Shown here: in pieces, positions 15,710 to 24,164 of the stretch | Layout: each line of letters starts with the position of its first letter | Position numbering within the stretch: position 1 is the first letter of the stretch | Assembly: GCA_020632495.1 (NCBI GenBank) | Contig: JACKFL010000006.1 | Coordinates: forward strand, 806,001 to 870,000 | Reading direction: 5' to 3' | From: Candidatus Omnitrophota bacterium | Lineage (GTDB): Bacteria > Omnitrophota > Gorgyraeia > Zapsychrales > Zapsychraceae | DNA length: 64,000 nt | Translations under genes and position numbers: made by a program | Notes under the pieces: generated by a model | Told to the model about the DNA's origin: nothing | Database searches by the model: none | Seen by the model: only the letters and a program-made list of their open reading frames with translations

Positions 15710-16258
15710 TTACAAAAACGGGAAGTATACAAAGATCTTATTGATCGCCGCAGAAAGCTTCGGATGCTCTACGCCCACCCGGGTACCGAGCAGTTTGGAA
15801 ACCACCAGAAAATCACGGAATCCGGTGGACAGATTTTTCTTGTGAAGAAGGATATCTTCCAGCTGATGCAGCGACTCCTTCGCCAGATCCGACGCCGTCT
15901 CCGAGGAGACAAAGTCCTCCAAATAACCGATAATCTTTTCAAATTCGTTCTGGTCCAGCCAAATGCCGTGGCAGATCGCGCATTTGTCGATGATGATATC
16001 GGAGTCGCTGTAGGGCAGGGAATGCATTTCGGTTTGACATTGCGGGCACAGGGTGCCATCCGGAGTGTCGTCGGTCTGCGGGACCTGCTGGTCGAAGGGG
16101 TCGAAATTGATCCAGCCGAGATCTTCATCGGTGTGGTCCTTGGCCTTTTTCAGTTCCCCGCGGTCAAACCAGCGGCCGTGACAGGTGGGGCATTCACCGA
16201 TAATAACGCCCTTAAAGTCGACCTGCTTGAGTTCGCTGTGGCATTGGGGGCAATCCAT
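15710..16258 (-). CDS. Tandem zf-TFIIB zinc-ribbon protein
   Basis: This 182-residue protein starts at the ATG at 16258, which has a GGGAG site about 8 nt upstream and lies just beyond the previous stop. Two zinc ribbons are clear: C3/C6 with C23/C26, and C71/C74 with C93/C96. Each ends in the CHGxWxDxxE signature of the zf-TFIIB family. The C-terminal 75 residues are helical. The family is thought to bind nucleic acid or protein in the cytoplasm; no specific role is known. Confidence 0.88.
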   Translation of the reverse strand: MDCPQCHSELKQVDFKGVIIGECPTCHGRWFDRGELKKAKDHTDEDLGWINFDPFDQQVPQTDDTPDGTLCPQCQTEMHSLPYSDSDIIIDKCAICHGIWLDQNEFEKIIGYLEDFVSSETASDLAKESLHQLEDILLHKKNLSTGFRDFLVVSKLLGTRVGVEHPKLSAAINKIFVYFPFL

Positions 16259-16263
16259 CACAT

Positions 16264-16899
16264 TCACTCCCGCGTTATGGTTTGGCATTGCCGCGCATTC
16301 GGCGCGCGAAAATTAACGGTGTCCCTATTTTCGGCGACAAACTCGACACTGTCAATAATTTCCTCGAATAAGGGGCGGTAATCCTCAAATTGAACCACCC
16401 GGGACACGGTAAACTGCACCGAGTAAATCCCTTCCCAGTCGGCCAGATAGTAGTCAAAGGCCCGGCCACCAGGCGTACCGTTCACATAACCCTTGGTCTG
16501 AACCAGTTTGCGGCCGCATTCATGACGTTGCGAGATGTCAAACCATCCCTGGTAACGGTCCAAGGCGCGCAATTCCGCCCAGCCAAAGCGAATGCCCGCC
16601 GGCCGCTTGTGCCGGCGGTAGGCCAGCTGGAGTTCCACGGGCGGATCCGCAGAGATACGCAACCGGACGGTCTGCTCCTCCACCCGCGCCGTCCAATCGG
16701 GCGCGCAGCCGAGGCGCAGTCCGGTCCCGGCGTCCCAGCAAGTGGACGGCAGGGTCTGTGCGTCCGGACCGGTGCGCGGGCTGACGCTGAAGACCTCCGT
16801 CACCGGACGGAAGCCGTCGGCGTATGCCGTCGTGATCCCCGGATAAAAAATCACAACGGCCAGCCACGCGGCCATTATTTTATTGCGCGAAAAATACAT
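16264..16899 (-). CDS. Exported protein, unknown function
   Basis: The protein has 211 residues from the ATG at 16899, chosen because it gives a good signal peptide (1-27, TTAYADG junction); the longer open frame starts inside the upstream DUF445 gene. The mature part has two cysteines (CWDAGTGLRLGC) and a C-terminal YRPLFEEIIDSVEF segment reminiscent of PsbP/DUF1795-like domains, but this is weak. It is probably periplasmic and co-transcribed with the DUF445 gene upstream. Confidence 0.65.
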   Translation of the reverse strand: MYFSRNKIMAAWLAVVIFYPGITTAYADGFRPVTEVFSVSPRTGPDAQTLPSTCWDAGTGLRLGCAPDWTARVEEQTVRLRISADPPVELQLAYRRHKRPAGIRFGWAELRALDRYQGWFDISQRHECGRKLVQTKGYVNGTPGGRAFDYYLADWEGIYSVQFTVSRVVQFEDYRPLFEEIIDSVEFVAENRDTVNFRAPNARQCQTITRE

Positions 16900-16934
16900 G
16901 GTGAGTCTTGCGGCGGCGCCCCCCCTGGCCGCCT

Positions 16935-17648
16935 TTAGACGAAAAAGCTCATCGCCAGTCCGATTACCCCTCCGAACACCCCGCCCCATACTACCAGCCA
17001 GCCGAGATGATCGCGGATCATCCGCTGGATGATTTCCTTGACCATATCGGGCGTCAGTTCATCCAGACGCTGGTCGACGATTTCCTCGATTTTATCGAGG
17101 ACCTCACGGCTGACGTGGCTGGGCAGTATATTATCCTCCAGCGCGGCCAGGAAGCGCGGGCTGCGCGCGGTGTCCGTCAGCAGGATTTCCATCTTTTTCT
17201 TGAAGGCCGGACGCAGCGGTTCAAAAACGTGCGACGCCTTCATGACGCTCAAAACGTTGCCCAGCGTGGAGTTCATCATCAATTCCACCAGCCGGTCATA
17301 CATCTTGTCCAGATCGACCGCCGCGATCAGCGGCTGGACGTTGATGCGGGCGGCGGCGGAATCCTGCTGTCCCTGGAAAAACTTATCCACGTTCTCATCA
17401 GTGAAGAATTCATCCATGATCAGCTGTTTGATGCCGCCCTTGAATTCTTCAAACCGGTTGGGGATGACCCCGGACCCGTAGAGTAACGGGACCTTTTCAA
17501 ACAGCATGTACACGGCCAGCCAATTGGTTAAGGCGCCGGACAGGGCGAAAAAACCGACCGACTGAAGTTGCCGCTGATAGGCGGGCGTGTAATATCCCGC
17601 CGCTATAATCAGCCCGGCCGAGATATTGGTCACCAGGCTTTTGTTCAT
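16935..17648 (-). CDS. DUF445 family inner-membrane protein
   Basis: This 237-residue protein has an N-terminal membrane region (about 5-50) containing SGALTNWLAVYMLFEKVPLL, and a central helical region. A C-terminal membrane segment ends in MSFFV. The ALTNWLAV and YGSGVIPNRF motifs identify DUF445, a membrane family of unknown biochemical role. Its ATG overlaps the parvulin stop by 1 nt (TAATG). Confidence 0.88.
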   Translation of the reverse strand: MNKSLVTNISAGLIIAAGYYTPAYQRQLQSVGFFALSGALTNWLAVYMLFEKVPLLYGSGVIPNRFEEFKGGIKQLIMDEFFTDENVDKFFQGQQDSAAARINVQPLIAAVDLDKMYDRLVELMMNSTLGNVLSVMKASHVFEPLRPAFKKKMEILLTDTARSPRFLAALEDNILPSHVSREVLDKIEEIVDQRLDELTPDMVKEIIQRMIRDHLGWLVVWGGVFGGVIGLAMSFFV

Positions 17649-17929
17649 TAGTCTTCGCGGCTGGTAATTTCCACCAGGTGGTAACCGAATTGCGTTTTCA
17701 CCGGACCGTGGACTTTACCGACTTCTTCGTTAAATACCACCGTATCGAATTCCGGTACCATTTGGCCCGGCTGGAATTCTCCCAACGCTCCCCCGTGCTT
17801 GCTTGACGGACATTGCGAGTGTTCCTGGGCTACCTCTGCAAAATCCTTACCGCCCTCAATTTCCTGTTTGAGTTTAAGGCATTTTTCTTCGGAATTGACG
17901 AGGATGTGACGTGCGCTTGCTTTGGCCAT
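17648..17929 (-). CDS. ppiC: PpiC-type (parvulin) peptidyl-prolyl isomerase, cytoplasmic
   Basis: This 93-residue single-domain parvulin closely matches E. coli PpiC in length. It has ASARHILV at the start, HSQCPSSKHGGALGEF in the centre and TQFGYHLVEI at the end. The start at 17929 has an AAGGGAA ribosome-binding site; the longer open frame upstream is not parvulin-like. No signal peptide is present, so it acts in the cytoplasm. It heads a run of six tightly spaced genes down to 15138. Confidence 0.95.
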   Translation of the reverse strand: MAKASARHILVNSEEKCLKLKQEIEGGKDFAEVAQEHSQCPSSKHGGALGEFQPGQMVPEFDTVVFNEEVGKVHGPVKTQFGYHLVEITSRED

Positions 17930-18050
17930 GTGGATTCCCTTCTTTTGGTTGTTATTCACGGATTGTAAAATGCGGTGATGTGTTGAACGGGCTGGTCGTG
18001 GTTGCCCCGGGCCGGTTCCCGTCCGACGTCGGCGGACGCGGGGACCTGCG

Positions 18051-18485
18051 TTAAAGGTATTTGGCTTCTTTTCGTGTAACGGGCGTTTTGCCCAGTGTTT
18101 TGAGGGCTTCTTTGAGGATTTGGTCCCGGATGTCGCGATCCGGGTCTCGCATAAAGAAATACAATCCTGTGCCGATGACACCGGCAATCAATAGAATCTG
18201 CACGTACATTTCAACATTGATGACCCATATCAGGATCAGCAATACACCGTAAAAAATCGAAAGCCCGATGTATTCCTTCCGGCGCCGGTTGGACACGCAT
18301 CGGTCGCATATATATTCGCTTTGTTTGCCCAAGACCTGGTAGCGGGCCTTCCCGAGGGCCTCATTCAGGTCACGTTCGAAGGAATTTTCTTCGACTTCGA
18401 CCAGAATGACCTCCCCCATTTTACTCTCGGGCGGTTCCAGAACTTTGTCTTTTCGGCAACCTTCGCAGCGGCGATCTTCTTCCAT
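18051..18485 (-). CDS. Zinc-ribbon protein with two membrane helices
   Basis: This 144-residue protein has two CxxC knuckles (C7/C10 and a second CDRC at about 60-63) separated by about 50 residues. Two closely spaced membrane helices follow (about 73-90 and 95-112), then a basic cytoplasmic tail. It has a GGG-type ribosome-binding site and a possible promoter at 18512-18539. No known function; possibly metal- or redox-sensitive. Confidence 0.72.
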   Translation of the reverse strand: MEEDRRCEGCRKDKVLEPPESKMGEVILVEVEENSFERDLNEALGKARYQVLGKQSEYICDRCVSNRRRKEYIGLSIFYGVLLILIWVINVEMYVQILLIAGVIGTGLYFFMRDPDRDIRDQILKEALKTLGKTPVTRKEAKYL

Positions 18486-18511
18486 AGATATTTCCCTGTA
18501 AAATTTCTCCT

Positions 18512-18539
18512 ATTTTATCAGAACCCGTCCGAATCCCAA
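18512..18539 (-). promoter_or_regulatory. Possible promoter of the zinc-ribbon membrane protein gene
   Basis: TTGGGA (18539-18534) and TAAAAT (18517-18512) are separated by 16 bp on the minus strand. The -35 match is moderate. Confidence 0.35.
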
Positions 18540-18582
18540 ATGATAATTCTGGATTCCCGTCCGCGGGCGGAAAACCGGCCGG

Positions 18583-19440
18583 TTACGCGGGGTCCTGCGG
18601 CTGACCCAGGGCTTCGCCGCAAAATCGGCAAAACAACGAATCCACGGCATGACCCTCCTTGGTGCACGCCGGGCATACCCGTGAGGTTTCGCGCCGGTGG
18701 ATCGTCCGGTGCAGTTCCACCGAGAAGATCCCGGTCGGGACCACGATAATCGTGTAGCCGGTCATCATGATTAACGAAGCCATAAACTGCCCGAGGACCG
18801 TTTGCGGGGCGATGTCGCCGTACCCGACCGTGGTCATGGTGACGATCGCCCAGTACACGCTGCGCGGTATGCTGGTAAAACCGTTGTCTCCCCCCTCGAT
18901 CAGGTACATCACGGTCCCGGAGATGACCACCAGCGTCAGGATGCACATTAAAAACACAGCCATTTTGTGCAGGGACGCGCGTAATGATTTGATCAGGATC
19001 GTGTATTCGTCCAGCAAATGGGCCAATTTAAGGACGCGAAAGACCCTCAACAGGCGCAGCGCGCGGATGACCAAGAGCGACGAGGCCCCGGGAAAGATGA
19101 ACGTCCCCAAATAGGTCGGCAGGATGGCCAAAAGATCGATGATACCCAGAAAACTGCGTGCGTAGACAATCGGACGGCGCACACAGTACAGGCGCAGTCC
19201 GTACTCGACCGTAAACAGCACGGTGAATACCCATTCCAGGAAAATCAGCAGGCCGCCGTGGTTGCTGCGGATGCTTTCCACGCTTTCCAGGACAACGGCC
19301 AGGACGCTGACGATAATGGTCCACAGCAGGATAATATCGAACAGACGGCCTTCCCTGTTTTCCGCCTCAAAGATGATGGCGAACATCCGCCGCCGCAACG
19401 GGTCCGGGTGTCCCTGGATATGCTGTTCGTTGTTTTTCAT
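18583..19440 (-). CDS. Voltage-gated-type potassium channel with C-terminal zinc ribbon
   Basis: This 285-residue protein has six membrane segments. S4 carries regularly spaced arginines (R126, R129, R132, R135). The pore loop has the potassium selectivity filter TVGYGD (204-209). After S6, a short cytoplasmic tail ends in a zinc ribbon, C256/C259 and C271/C274, in place of the usual tetramerisation or RCK domain. A promoter-like sequence ends 8 nt before the ATG. Ion selectivity follows from the filter; gating by the tail is inference. Confidence 0.92.
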   Translation of the reverse strand: MKNNEQHIQGHPDPLRRRMFAIIFEAENREGRLFDIILLWTIIVSVLAVVLESVESIRSNHGGLLIFLEWVFTVLFTVEYGLRLYCVRRPIVYARSFLGIIDLLAILPTYLGTFIFPGASSLLVIRALRLLRVFRVLKLAHLLDEYTILIKSLRASLHKMAVFLMCILTLVVISGTVMYLIEGGDNGFTSIPRSVYWAIVTMTTVGYGDIAPQTVLGQFMASLIMMTGYTIIVVPTGIFSVELHRTIHRRETSRVCPACTKEGHAVDSLFCRFCGEALGQPQDPA

Positions 19441-19448
19441 AGCGAATG

Positions 19449-19477
19449 ACTTTACTCCAAGCCGCCCGGTGTGTCAT
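19449..19477 (-). promoter_or_regulatory. Possible promoter of the potassium channel gene
   Basis: ATGACA (19477-19472) and TAAAGT (19454-19449) are separated by 17 bp. The -10 box ends 8 nt before the ATG and no ribosome-binding site is seen, so the mRNA may be nearly leaderless. Confidence 0.42.
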
Positions 19478-19695
19478 CCGAACATACGGGCCAACACGCC
19501 GATGACGCCGATCCAGATGATGAGATTGGCAGCGACATACACGGTGATCATCCAGGCCGGCAGGACCTTCTTTCCGATCAGAAAACGGATTTGACGGACC
19601 GGCAGGTTGCGCTTGCCCTGGAATATGTGGCCGTTAATCTCGGCGAAAAAGACCCCTGCCATGCCGAGGATAATCAGTAAGACAAATGTAAGCAT
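19474..19695 (-). CDS. Small two-helix membrane protein
   Basis: The protein has 73 residues from the ATG at 19695. Two hydrophobic helices (about 2-18 and 46-68) flank a basic loop containing GKRNLPVRQIRF. The longer open frame upstream is not hydrophobic and overlaps the previous gene. No family is recognised. Confidence 0.6.
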   Translation of the reverse strand: MLTFVLLIILGMAGVFFAEINGHIFQGKRNLPVRQIRFLIGKKVLPAWMITVYVAANLIIWIGVIGVLARMFG

Positions 19696-19718
19696 GGCAC
19701 GGTCCGTGTTTGACGTGT

Positions 19719-20033
19719 TTATAGGTTGGAATAAAAATTGACCGAGGTCACCCGGTCGCCGCTGAATAAGATATAAATATTGCGCCAACCGCGGTATTCC
19801 CAGCGGCTGCCCCCGCGCAGATACGGCTCTCCCCAGGAGGCCTCCACATCGTCTTTACTCATGCCGGGAATCACCCGGCCGCCGCGGATCGCCCGTTTGA
19901 CCGGCGAATCGAGCTGCGGGTTTTGCCGGACGTAGGCGGTCCGGACATCCTTGGCCGCGACATGCAGCGGTTTGGACGTCTGGCAGCCGGCGACACACAA
20001 TGCGGCCAGCCCGATCAGTAATGGTCGGCGCAT
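19719..20033 (-). CDS. Small SmpA/BamE-like lipoprotein
   Basis: This 104-residue lipoprotein has the lipobox VAGC at C17. The mature domain contains VIPGMSKDDVEASWGEP and a C-terminal WEYRGW ... VTSVNFY strand pair, the pattern of the SmpA/OmlA (BamE) fold, which binds proteins at the outer membrane. A GGGAGG site precedes the ATG. Whether it belongs to the BAM complex cannot be told. Confidence 0.75.
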   Translation of the reverse strand: MRRPLLIGLAALCVAGCQTSKPLHVAAKDVRTAYVRQNPQLDSPVKRAIRGGRVIPGMSKDDVEASWGEPYLRGGSRWEYRGWRNIYILFSGDRVTSVNFYSNL

Positions 20034-20035
20034 GG

Positions 20036-20479
20036 TTAACTCCCTCCCTGACTATGATTGATTCTTGCATTATCCGGATAGGGACGGCCCTGTCCGGTTT
20101 CCAACAAGTCCTTCAGACTGAGCAGATAGCCGGCCCATTCGGCGGAACAGCGTTCATACAAGGGTGTTTCTTCAGCCCACATCTCATGCCGGAACTGAAC
20201 CAGGGTCTGGCCGTCCTGTTCCTCCCACTCGAAAAGGATCTGGGTGTCTTCCCATTCCGGATCCACCTGCAGGCACTGCCAAACGATCTTGGTGGGATTC
20301 TGCTGCAGGACTTGCAGCGTCATGACCGATGCGTCGAAATGCACGGCGATTTCCCCGCCCGCCTCAAATTCGCCCTCGGTGCGGCTCCACCAGCCGGATA
20401 TCCCGTCCGCGCTGGAGAGGGCCCGGTACACGGATTGCGGGTCGGTCTTTATTTCGACCCGGTGAGAAATGGTGAACAA
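20036..20479 (-). CDS. SRPBCC/AHSA1-like domain protein
   Basis: The protein has 147 residues from a TTG start at 20479, which has an AAGGAG site 6 nt upstream; no ATG fits. The sequence VEIKTDPQSVYRALSSADGI followed by GWWSRTEG is characteristic of activator-of-Hsp90-like START-type proteins. These bind small hydrophobic ligands or act as toxin-response proteins in the cytoplasm. It is followed after 2 nt by the lipoprotein gene. Confidence 0.85.
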   Translation of the reverse strand: MFTISHRVEIKTDPQSVYRALSSADGISGWWSRTEGEFEAGGEIAVHFDASVMTLQVLQQNPTKIVWQCLQVDPEWEDTQILFEWEEQDGQTLVQFRHEMWAEETPLYERCSAEWAGYLLSLKDLLETGQGRPYPDNARINHSQGGS

Positions 20480-20528
20480 TATGTGCTCCTTGATATCGGA
20501 AATTTTTGGCTGCCCTGCGAGGCGTCTG

Positions 20529-21176
20529 TTACATCCGGAGCAGCGCGTTGACCACGTTCTGCGCGCCGTTGGCGATCTCGATGATATTGGAATCCAGCAT
20601 ATAACACGGGCCGGTGACCAGCTTTTTCTTTTCATCGACGACGATTTCCTCCGCCTTGGTATTTTGCGGCGTGGCGCCCATCGCCTTGAGGGCCTCGTTG
20701 ACATCTTCGTCGTCACCGACGGTGACCTTAACCTCGTCCAAAAGTTTGGCGAGCAGAACCGGCGCGATGCACAGGGCGCCGATCGGTTTGCCGGCGGCGT
20801 GTGTCGTGGTGACGGCACGCTCGACCTCCGGGTGAATGCCGCACTCGGTCCCGTCCACGGCAAAGGTACACAGGTTCAACGCCGCGCCGTACCCGCCGGG
20901 CAACATCAGATAATCGAAGTCTTCCTGCCGGTACTCTCTCAGGGCCTTCACCTTGCCCCGTGCGATGCGGGCCGATTCGACAAGTACGTTACGATTGCCT
21001 TCTTCCTGTTCACCGGTCAGGTGGTTGGTGACATGATGCTGATCGCAGTCCGGCGCGAAACACTGATAGCTGTTTCCGGTCCGCTCAATAGCCAAAAGCG
21101 ACATGGTCGCTTCATGAATTTCACTGCCGTCCTGGAATCCGCAGCCGGACAATATGACAGCAAAACGCTTGCTCAT
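20529..21176 (-). CDS. elbB: ElbB-type glyoxalase (DJ-1/PfpI superfamily)
   Basis: This 215-residue protein closely follows ElbB: AVILSGCGFQDGSEIHEA at the start, DYLMLPGGYGAALNLC (GGYGAA 94-99), and the nucleophile-elbow cysteine C136 in GALCIAPVLLA. ElbB proteins have glyoxalase activity and were linked to isoprenoid biosynthesis in E. coli. It has an AAAGGAG ribosome-binding site and is cytoplasmic. Confidence 0.94.
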   Translation of the reverse strand: MSKRFAVILSGCGFQDGSEIHEATMSLLAIERTGNSYQCFAPDCDQHHVTNHLTGEQEEGNRNVLVESARIARGKVKALREYRQEDFDYLMLPGGYGAALNLCTFAVDGTECGIHPEVERAVTTTHAAGKPIGALCIAPVLLAKLLDEVKVTVGDDEDVNEALKAMGATPQNTKAEEIVVDEKKKLVTGPCYMLDSNIIEIANGAQNVVNALLRM

Positions 21177-21188
21177 GATAATGCTCCT

Positions 21189-21566
21189 TTAGTTCTGAGT
21201 TTGAACACTGACAGGGACAGTCCGAACAAAACGTCGAGGATCAACAACCCTTGGCGCAGATTGGCGGCGGAGAGCAGCAGCGTTCCCTGTTTTCCCGCAT
21301 CCCAGCAGGTTCCACCGAGATAGTATTGTTGTGTCGGATTGAGGGTGAACGGGGGCGGGAATACTGTCGGCGTTGAAGCGAAGATTATTTTCTTCCCATC
21401 TCCAGGCGGTAAAGCCGGCTGCCATGAGCAGCAACGCCGAATACAGCGGTGTTCCGCCCCAATGCGGGTGATTCTCGTCGAAATATCTCAACAACACCAT
21501 GACAATCAGCCCGGCGCATACCAAACAACATCCGACAATGTCGGTGAGAGATTTCTTGCTGTCCAT
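21189..21566 (-). CDS. Small membrane protein, unknown function
   Basis: The protein has 125 residues from the ATG at 21566, which has an AAAGGA site upstream. Two membrane helices (about 10-27 and 40-57) are followed by a 65-residue tail without clear structure that contains several arginines and prolines. The tail may be out-of-frame sequence left by a frameshift, but I see no better frame. It lies 12 nt upstream of elbB. Confidence 0.5.
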   Translation of the reverse strand: MDSKKSLTDIVGCCLVCAGLIVMVLLRYFDENHPHWGGTPLYSALLLMAAGFTAWRWEENNLRFNADSIPAPVHPQSDTTILSRWNLLGCGKTGNAAALRRQSAPRVVDPRRFVRTVPVSVQTQN

Positions 21567-21628
21567 CCAATCCTTTGAGTCCGGGGCCACAATCGGAAAA
21601 GCAGGTTTTCGGTGCGGTGACCGTGCGA

Positions 21629-22135
21629 TTACCGGTCGAAAAACGGTCCGCCGGTAGTAATCGCGAAGACCTTGGACCCGGTCTGGCCCACGGTCAACGG
21701 GGTCGCGACGAACTTAAAGCCGTCCTCCGACATGTGACAGTTGTAGTGAAAGCCGGAATAAATCTTATTACAATAGTTGTCCTTGATGTAGGGCGGAAAC
21801 ACATCGGTGAGTTGGTTCATATGCTCCGGGTAAATCCCGTTGTTACGGCGCGCGAAGCGCCGGGTGGCACGGGCCATCTTGTCCAGCACTTCCTGGGCGA
21901 CGCGGTCGTTAAATGCCGGTCCGGGGTTGGCCGGGTCGGGTAAGGACATCAACGTCTGGATTTCGTCCAGCTTTTTGAGCAGCACTTCCTTTTCCACCCG
22001 CAGGTCGATCACTTCGCGGCGAAGCTGATCGAGTTCCGTTTTGTCGTTTTCCGTGAGCATTGGTGTGGTGGCGGCAACCGGTAATGCCGTCACCAGCAGG
22101 GTCGTCATAACAAGCAGGCATAGTCGTGTTTTCAT
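21629..22135 (-). CDS. Exported coiled-coil protein, unknown function
   Basis: This 168-residue protein has a signal peptide (1-22, PVAA TTP junction), a short coiled coil (about 30-62), and a pilin-like or DUF-type C-terminal domain. That domain has ARRNNGIYPEHMNQL and a CNKIYSGFHYNC pair of cysteines. The helix plus NNGIYP arrangement recalls the post-helix region of type IV pilin-like proteins, but the pre-pilin signal is missing. AGGAGG and an extended -10 (TGCTAAAAT, 22190-22182) lie upstream. Confidence 0.65.
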   Translation of the reverse strand: MKTRLCLLVMTTLLVTALPVAATTPMLTENDKTELDQLRREVIDLRVEKEVLLKKLDEIQTLMSLPDPANPGPAFNDRVAQEVLDKMARATRRFARRNNGIYPEHMNQLTDVFPPYIKDNYCNKIYSGFHYNCHMSEDGFKFVATPLTVGQTGSKVFAITTGGPFFDR

Positions 22136-22241
22136 GGCAGCAAGATCCTCCTAATTAATCCTCAACGTGTTCTGAGGCACTATTTTAGCAATTTTCCGGT
22201 GGTTCGGCCAGAGAAAAATCGGCGCGGGTGGGATAGGCGGA

Positions 22242-22263
22242 ATTCGCCACGCGCGTGGCGAAT
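22242..22263. repeat. Perfect 22-bp palindrome between genes
   Basis: ATTCGCCACGC followed by its exact complement (22242-22263) lies just after the stop of the 22281-23000 gene. There is no U-tract on the minus strand, so it is not a typical terminator. It could stabilise the transcript end or bind a dimeric regulator of the next gene. Confidence 0.6.
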
Positions 22264-22280
22264 CTTCAGTCCGGCGGTCG

Positions 22281-23000
22281 TCAGGGGGCTTTTTTAATTG
22301 TTCTTAAACGTTTGATTTCATGGCGGATACGGAGCTTTTCCCGCATGGGAAGGGCGTTGTACCTGTCATTGAAGGGGCCCCAGCTCGGCTGGAGGAAGTA
22401 CTTGCGGGCCTCAAGTTCGTGGACCGCGGGATACTTTTCACGTTCAAAGTAGACGCTCAGGATCTTTAACGCGGCCCGGTATTCGATCATCGGGAAGAAC
22501 AGGACCTTCTCGGCCATCAGTTTTTCCACGTAGGCATAATATGCCTCCACGGGTTTGATTCGGCCGTTAGGCAGGTGGACGGCCAGGCCTCCGAAGCGGT
22601 CGAAAAGGATGCTGTCGAAGTGCCAGTCGGCAATCTGGGAACGCACCTGAATGAGGTCCGCTTCGCTCATCTTGGAGCGCAGCTTTCGCACTTGTTGCAG
22701 GTAGGCGTTCACTTCCAAATCGGTGACTTCGTAACCGTACTCTGCGAGTAAGCGGCTCTTCATTTTGGCATGAATTCGGCGGGCCAATGTCTCCATACGG
22801 TAGGTGTATTCAAATTGCTGGAATTTTACCTCCGAGAGCTCGGCGCGGCGGCCGGCGGCCCTGTCTTCCGAAAGTTGTAACGTCTGCGGCATGATCCGGT
22901 CGTTATTGAAGACGGCGGCGGCCGGATCGTCACCGGCGGCGTATGTAGGCGCGGCCGACAAAGCGAGTAACAGGATCGTTACGGCGGAATATCTTTTCAT
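22281..23000 (-). CDS. Exported protein, unknown function
   Basis: The protein has 239 residues from the ATG at 23000, which has a GAGAGGA site upstream. A signal peptide (1-22, TYAAGDD junction) is followed by a helical SurA-like pattern (FNNDRIMPQTLQLSEDRA ... ARRIHAKMKSRLL ... VTDLEVNAYLQQVRK). It may be a periplasmic chaperone-like protein, but no PPIase domain follows. The C-terminus is strongly basic. Confidence 0.62.
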   Translation of the reverse strand: MKRYSAVTILLLALSAAPTYAAGDDPAAAVFNNDRIMPQTLQLSEDRAAGRRAELSEVKFQQFEYTYRMETLARRIHAKMKSRLLAEYGYEVTDLEVNAYLQQVRKLRSKMSEADLIQVRSQIADWHFDSILFDRFGGLAVHLPNGRIKPVEAYYAYVEKLMAEKVLFFPMIEYRAALKILSVYFEREKYPAVHELEARKYFLQPSWGPFNDRYNALPMREKLRIRHEIKRLRTIKKAP

Positions 23001-23085
23001 GTGTGTTCCTCTCCCCTGGCGAGCCGGGGTTTCATCCCTGATCATCCGGACAGGCCGGCTGTCCCGCACGTTGAGGGATACTCAT

Positions 23086-23466
23086 TTAAGTATGCGCGAT
23101 CACTTCGATTTCCACCAGCACATCCTTCGGAAGGCGCGCGACCTCCACGGCGGAGCGGGCCGGTGCGGTTTCGGCGTCGAAATAACGGGAATAGACCGCG
23201 TTCATCGCCTGAAAATCTTCCATATTCTTCAGAAATACCGTGGTCTTGATGACGTGCTCCAGACTCAGTCCGGCGGCCGCGAGCACGGCCTGGATGTTGG
23301 TGAAGACCTGCTCGGTTTGCGCGGTCACATCACCCTCGATCAGGCGGCCGTCCTTAGTCAGCGGGATCTGTCCGGCGCAAAATAATAAATCCCCGCTGCG
23401 GACCGCTTGACTATAGGGGCCGACCGGTGCGGGTGCGTTCGCGGTTAAGATAATCTGCTTGGTCAT
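23086..23466 (-). CDS. ridA: RidA family enamine/imine deaminase
   Basis: The protein has 126 residues from the ATG at 23466, with an AAGGAC site upstream. The order of motifs matches RidA/YjgF: NAPAPVGPYSQAVRSGDLLF near the start, CAGQIPL, then VEVARLPKDVLVEIEVIA with the conserved arginine of the active site slightly upstream (APARSAVEV). It hydrolyses reactive enamine/imine intermediates from PLP enzymes in the cytoplasm. Confidence 0.96.
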   Translation of the reverse strand: MTKQIILTANAPAPVGPYSQAVRSGDLLFCAGQIPLTKDGRLIEGDVTAQTEQVFTNIQAVLAAAGLSLEHVIKTTVFLKNMEDFQAMNAVYSRYFDAETAPARSAVEVARLPKDVLVEIEVIAHT

Positions 23467-23504
23467 TATATGTCCTTTCGCGCCGACCGGGACACCGGTC
23501 GATG

Positions 23505-24164
23505 TCACTTGATGAGTACCCGGCCCTCGCCGAGATTCTTGTTATCCACATCTTTCGGCGATCCGAAAACCGTTACCGTGCCTGTGCCGTGATGTTCTAT
23601 CGCTGCCGTCGCGGTGGCCGTGAAGGTGACGTCCGCATCGCCCGTCACAATGACCGAGGCAACCCGCGCGTTCAGCTCCCGCAGGTCCACATGACCCGAT
23701 CCCTCGCTGTGTATCGTCAGTTTATTGACGCTGCCGGAGCCGGAGACCGATCCGGTGTTCTTCACCGCCACGAGAAATACATCGGCGTCGGTAAGTTTCA
23801 GGGTCACCGGACCGTGACCCACATGCGTTACCGATTCCAGCGTCGGGCTGACCAGGCGTACCTCGCCGGGACGACGGCTGCGCAATTCCAGGGCGGGTTG
23901 CAGCTGAAGCGCGTTGCCGGCGACGGTCGTGCGGATGTGCTTCAACAGATTGGAATCAAACGTCAACTCGGCCTTCGGCGGCAGTCCCTGCTGGGCGGTG
24001 ACTGCGAAATCACCGTGAATCACGGCGGTAGAGAAGGCGGTCAGTTCGCGTGATTCTGTCGCCGGCCGGCCGTTACCCTTGACGACGCCGGGTTCGCAGC
24101 CGGAGACAAGCAGGACCGCAGCGATGAGCAGACACAGGCCGCTTATCCGGGACCCTTCGTTCAT
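23505..24164 (-). CDS. DUF2807 beta-helix lipoprotein (first copy)
   Basis: This 219-residue protein has the lipobox LVSGC at C23 and a DUF2807 (head GIN) domain. The domain is a series of short Val/Gly/Asp-rich strands such as SVSGSGSVNKLTIHSEGSGHV that form a right-handed beta-solenoid. The family is common on bacterial surfaces, with no known activity. The start overlaps the STAS gene stop by 4 nt (ATGA). A related copy lies at 26828-27541. Confidence 0.85.
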   Translation of the reverse strand: MNEGSRISGLCLLIAAVLLVSGCEPGVVKGNGRPATESRELTAFSTAVIHGDFAVTAQQGLPPKAELTFDSNLLKHIRTTVAGNALQLQPALELRSRRPGEVRLVSPTLESVTHVGHGPVTLKLTDADVFLVAVKNTGSVSGSGSVNKLTIHSEGSGHVDLRELNARVASVIVTGDADVTFTATATAAIEHHGTGTVTVFGSPKDVDNKNLGEGRVLIK

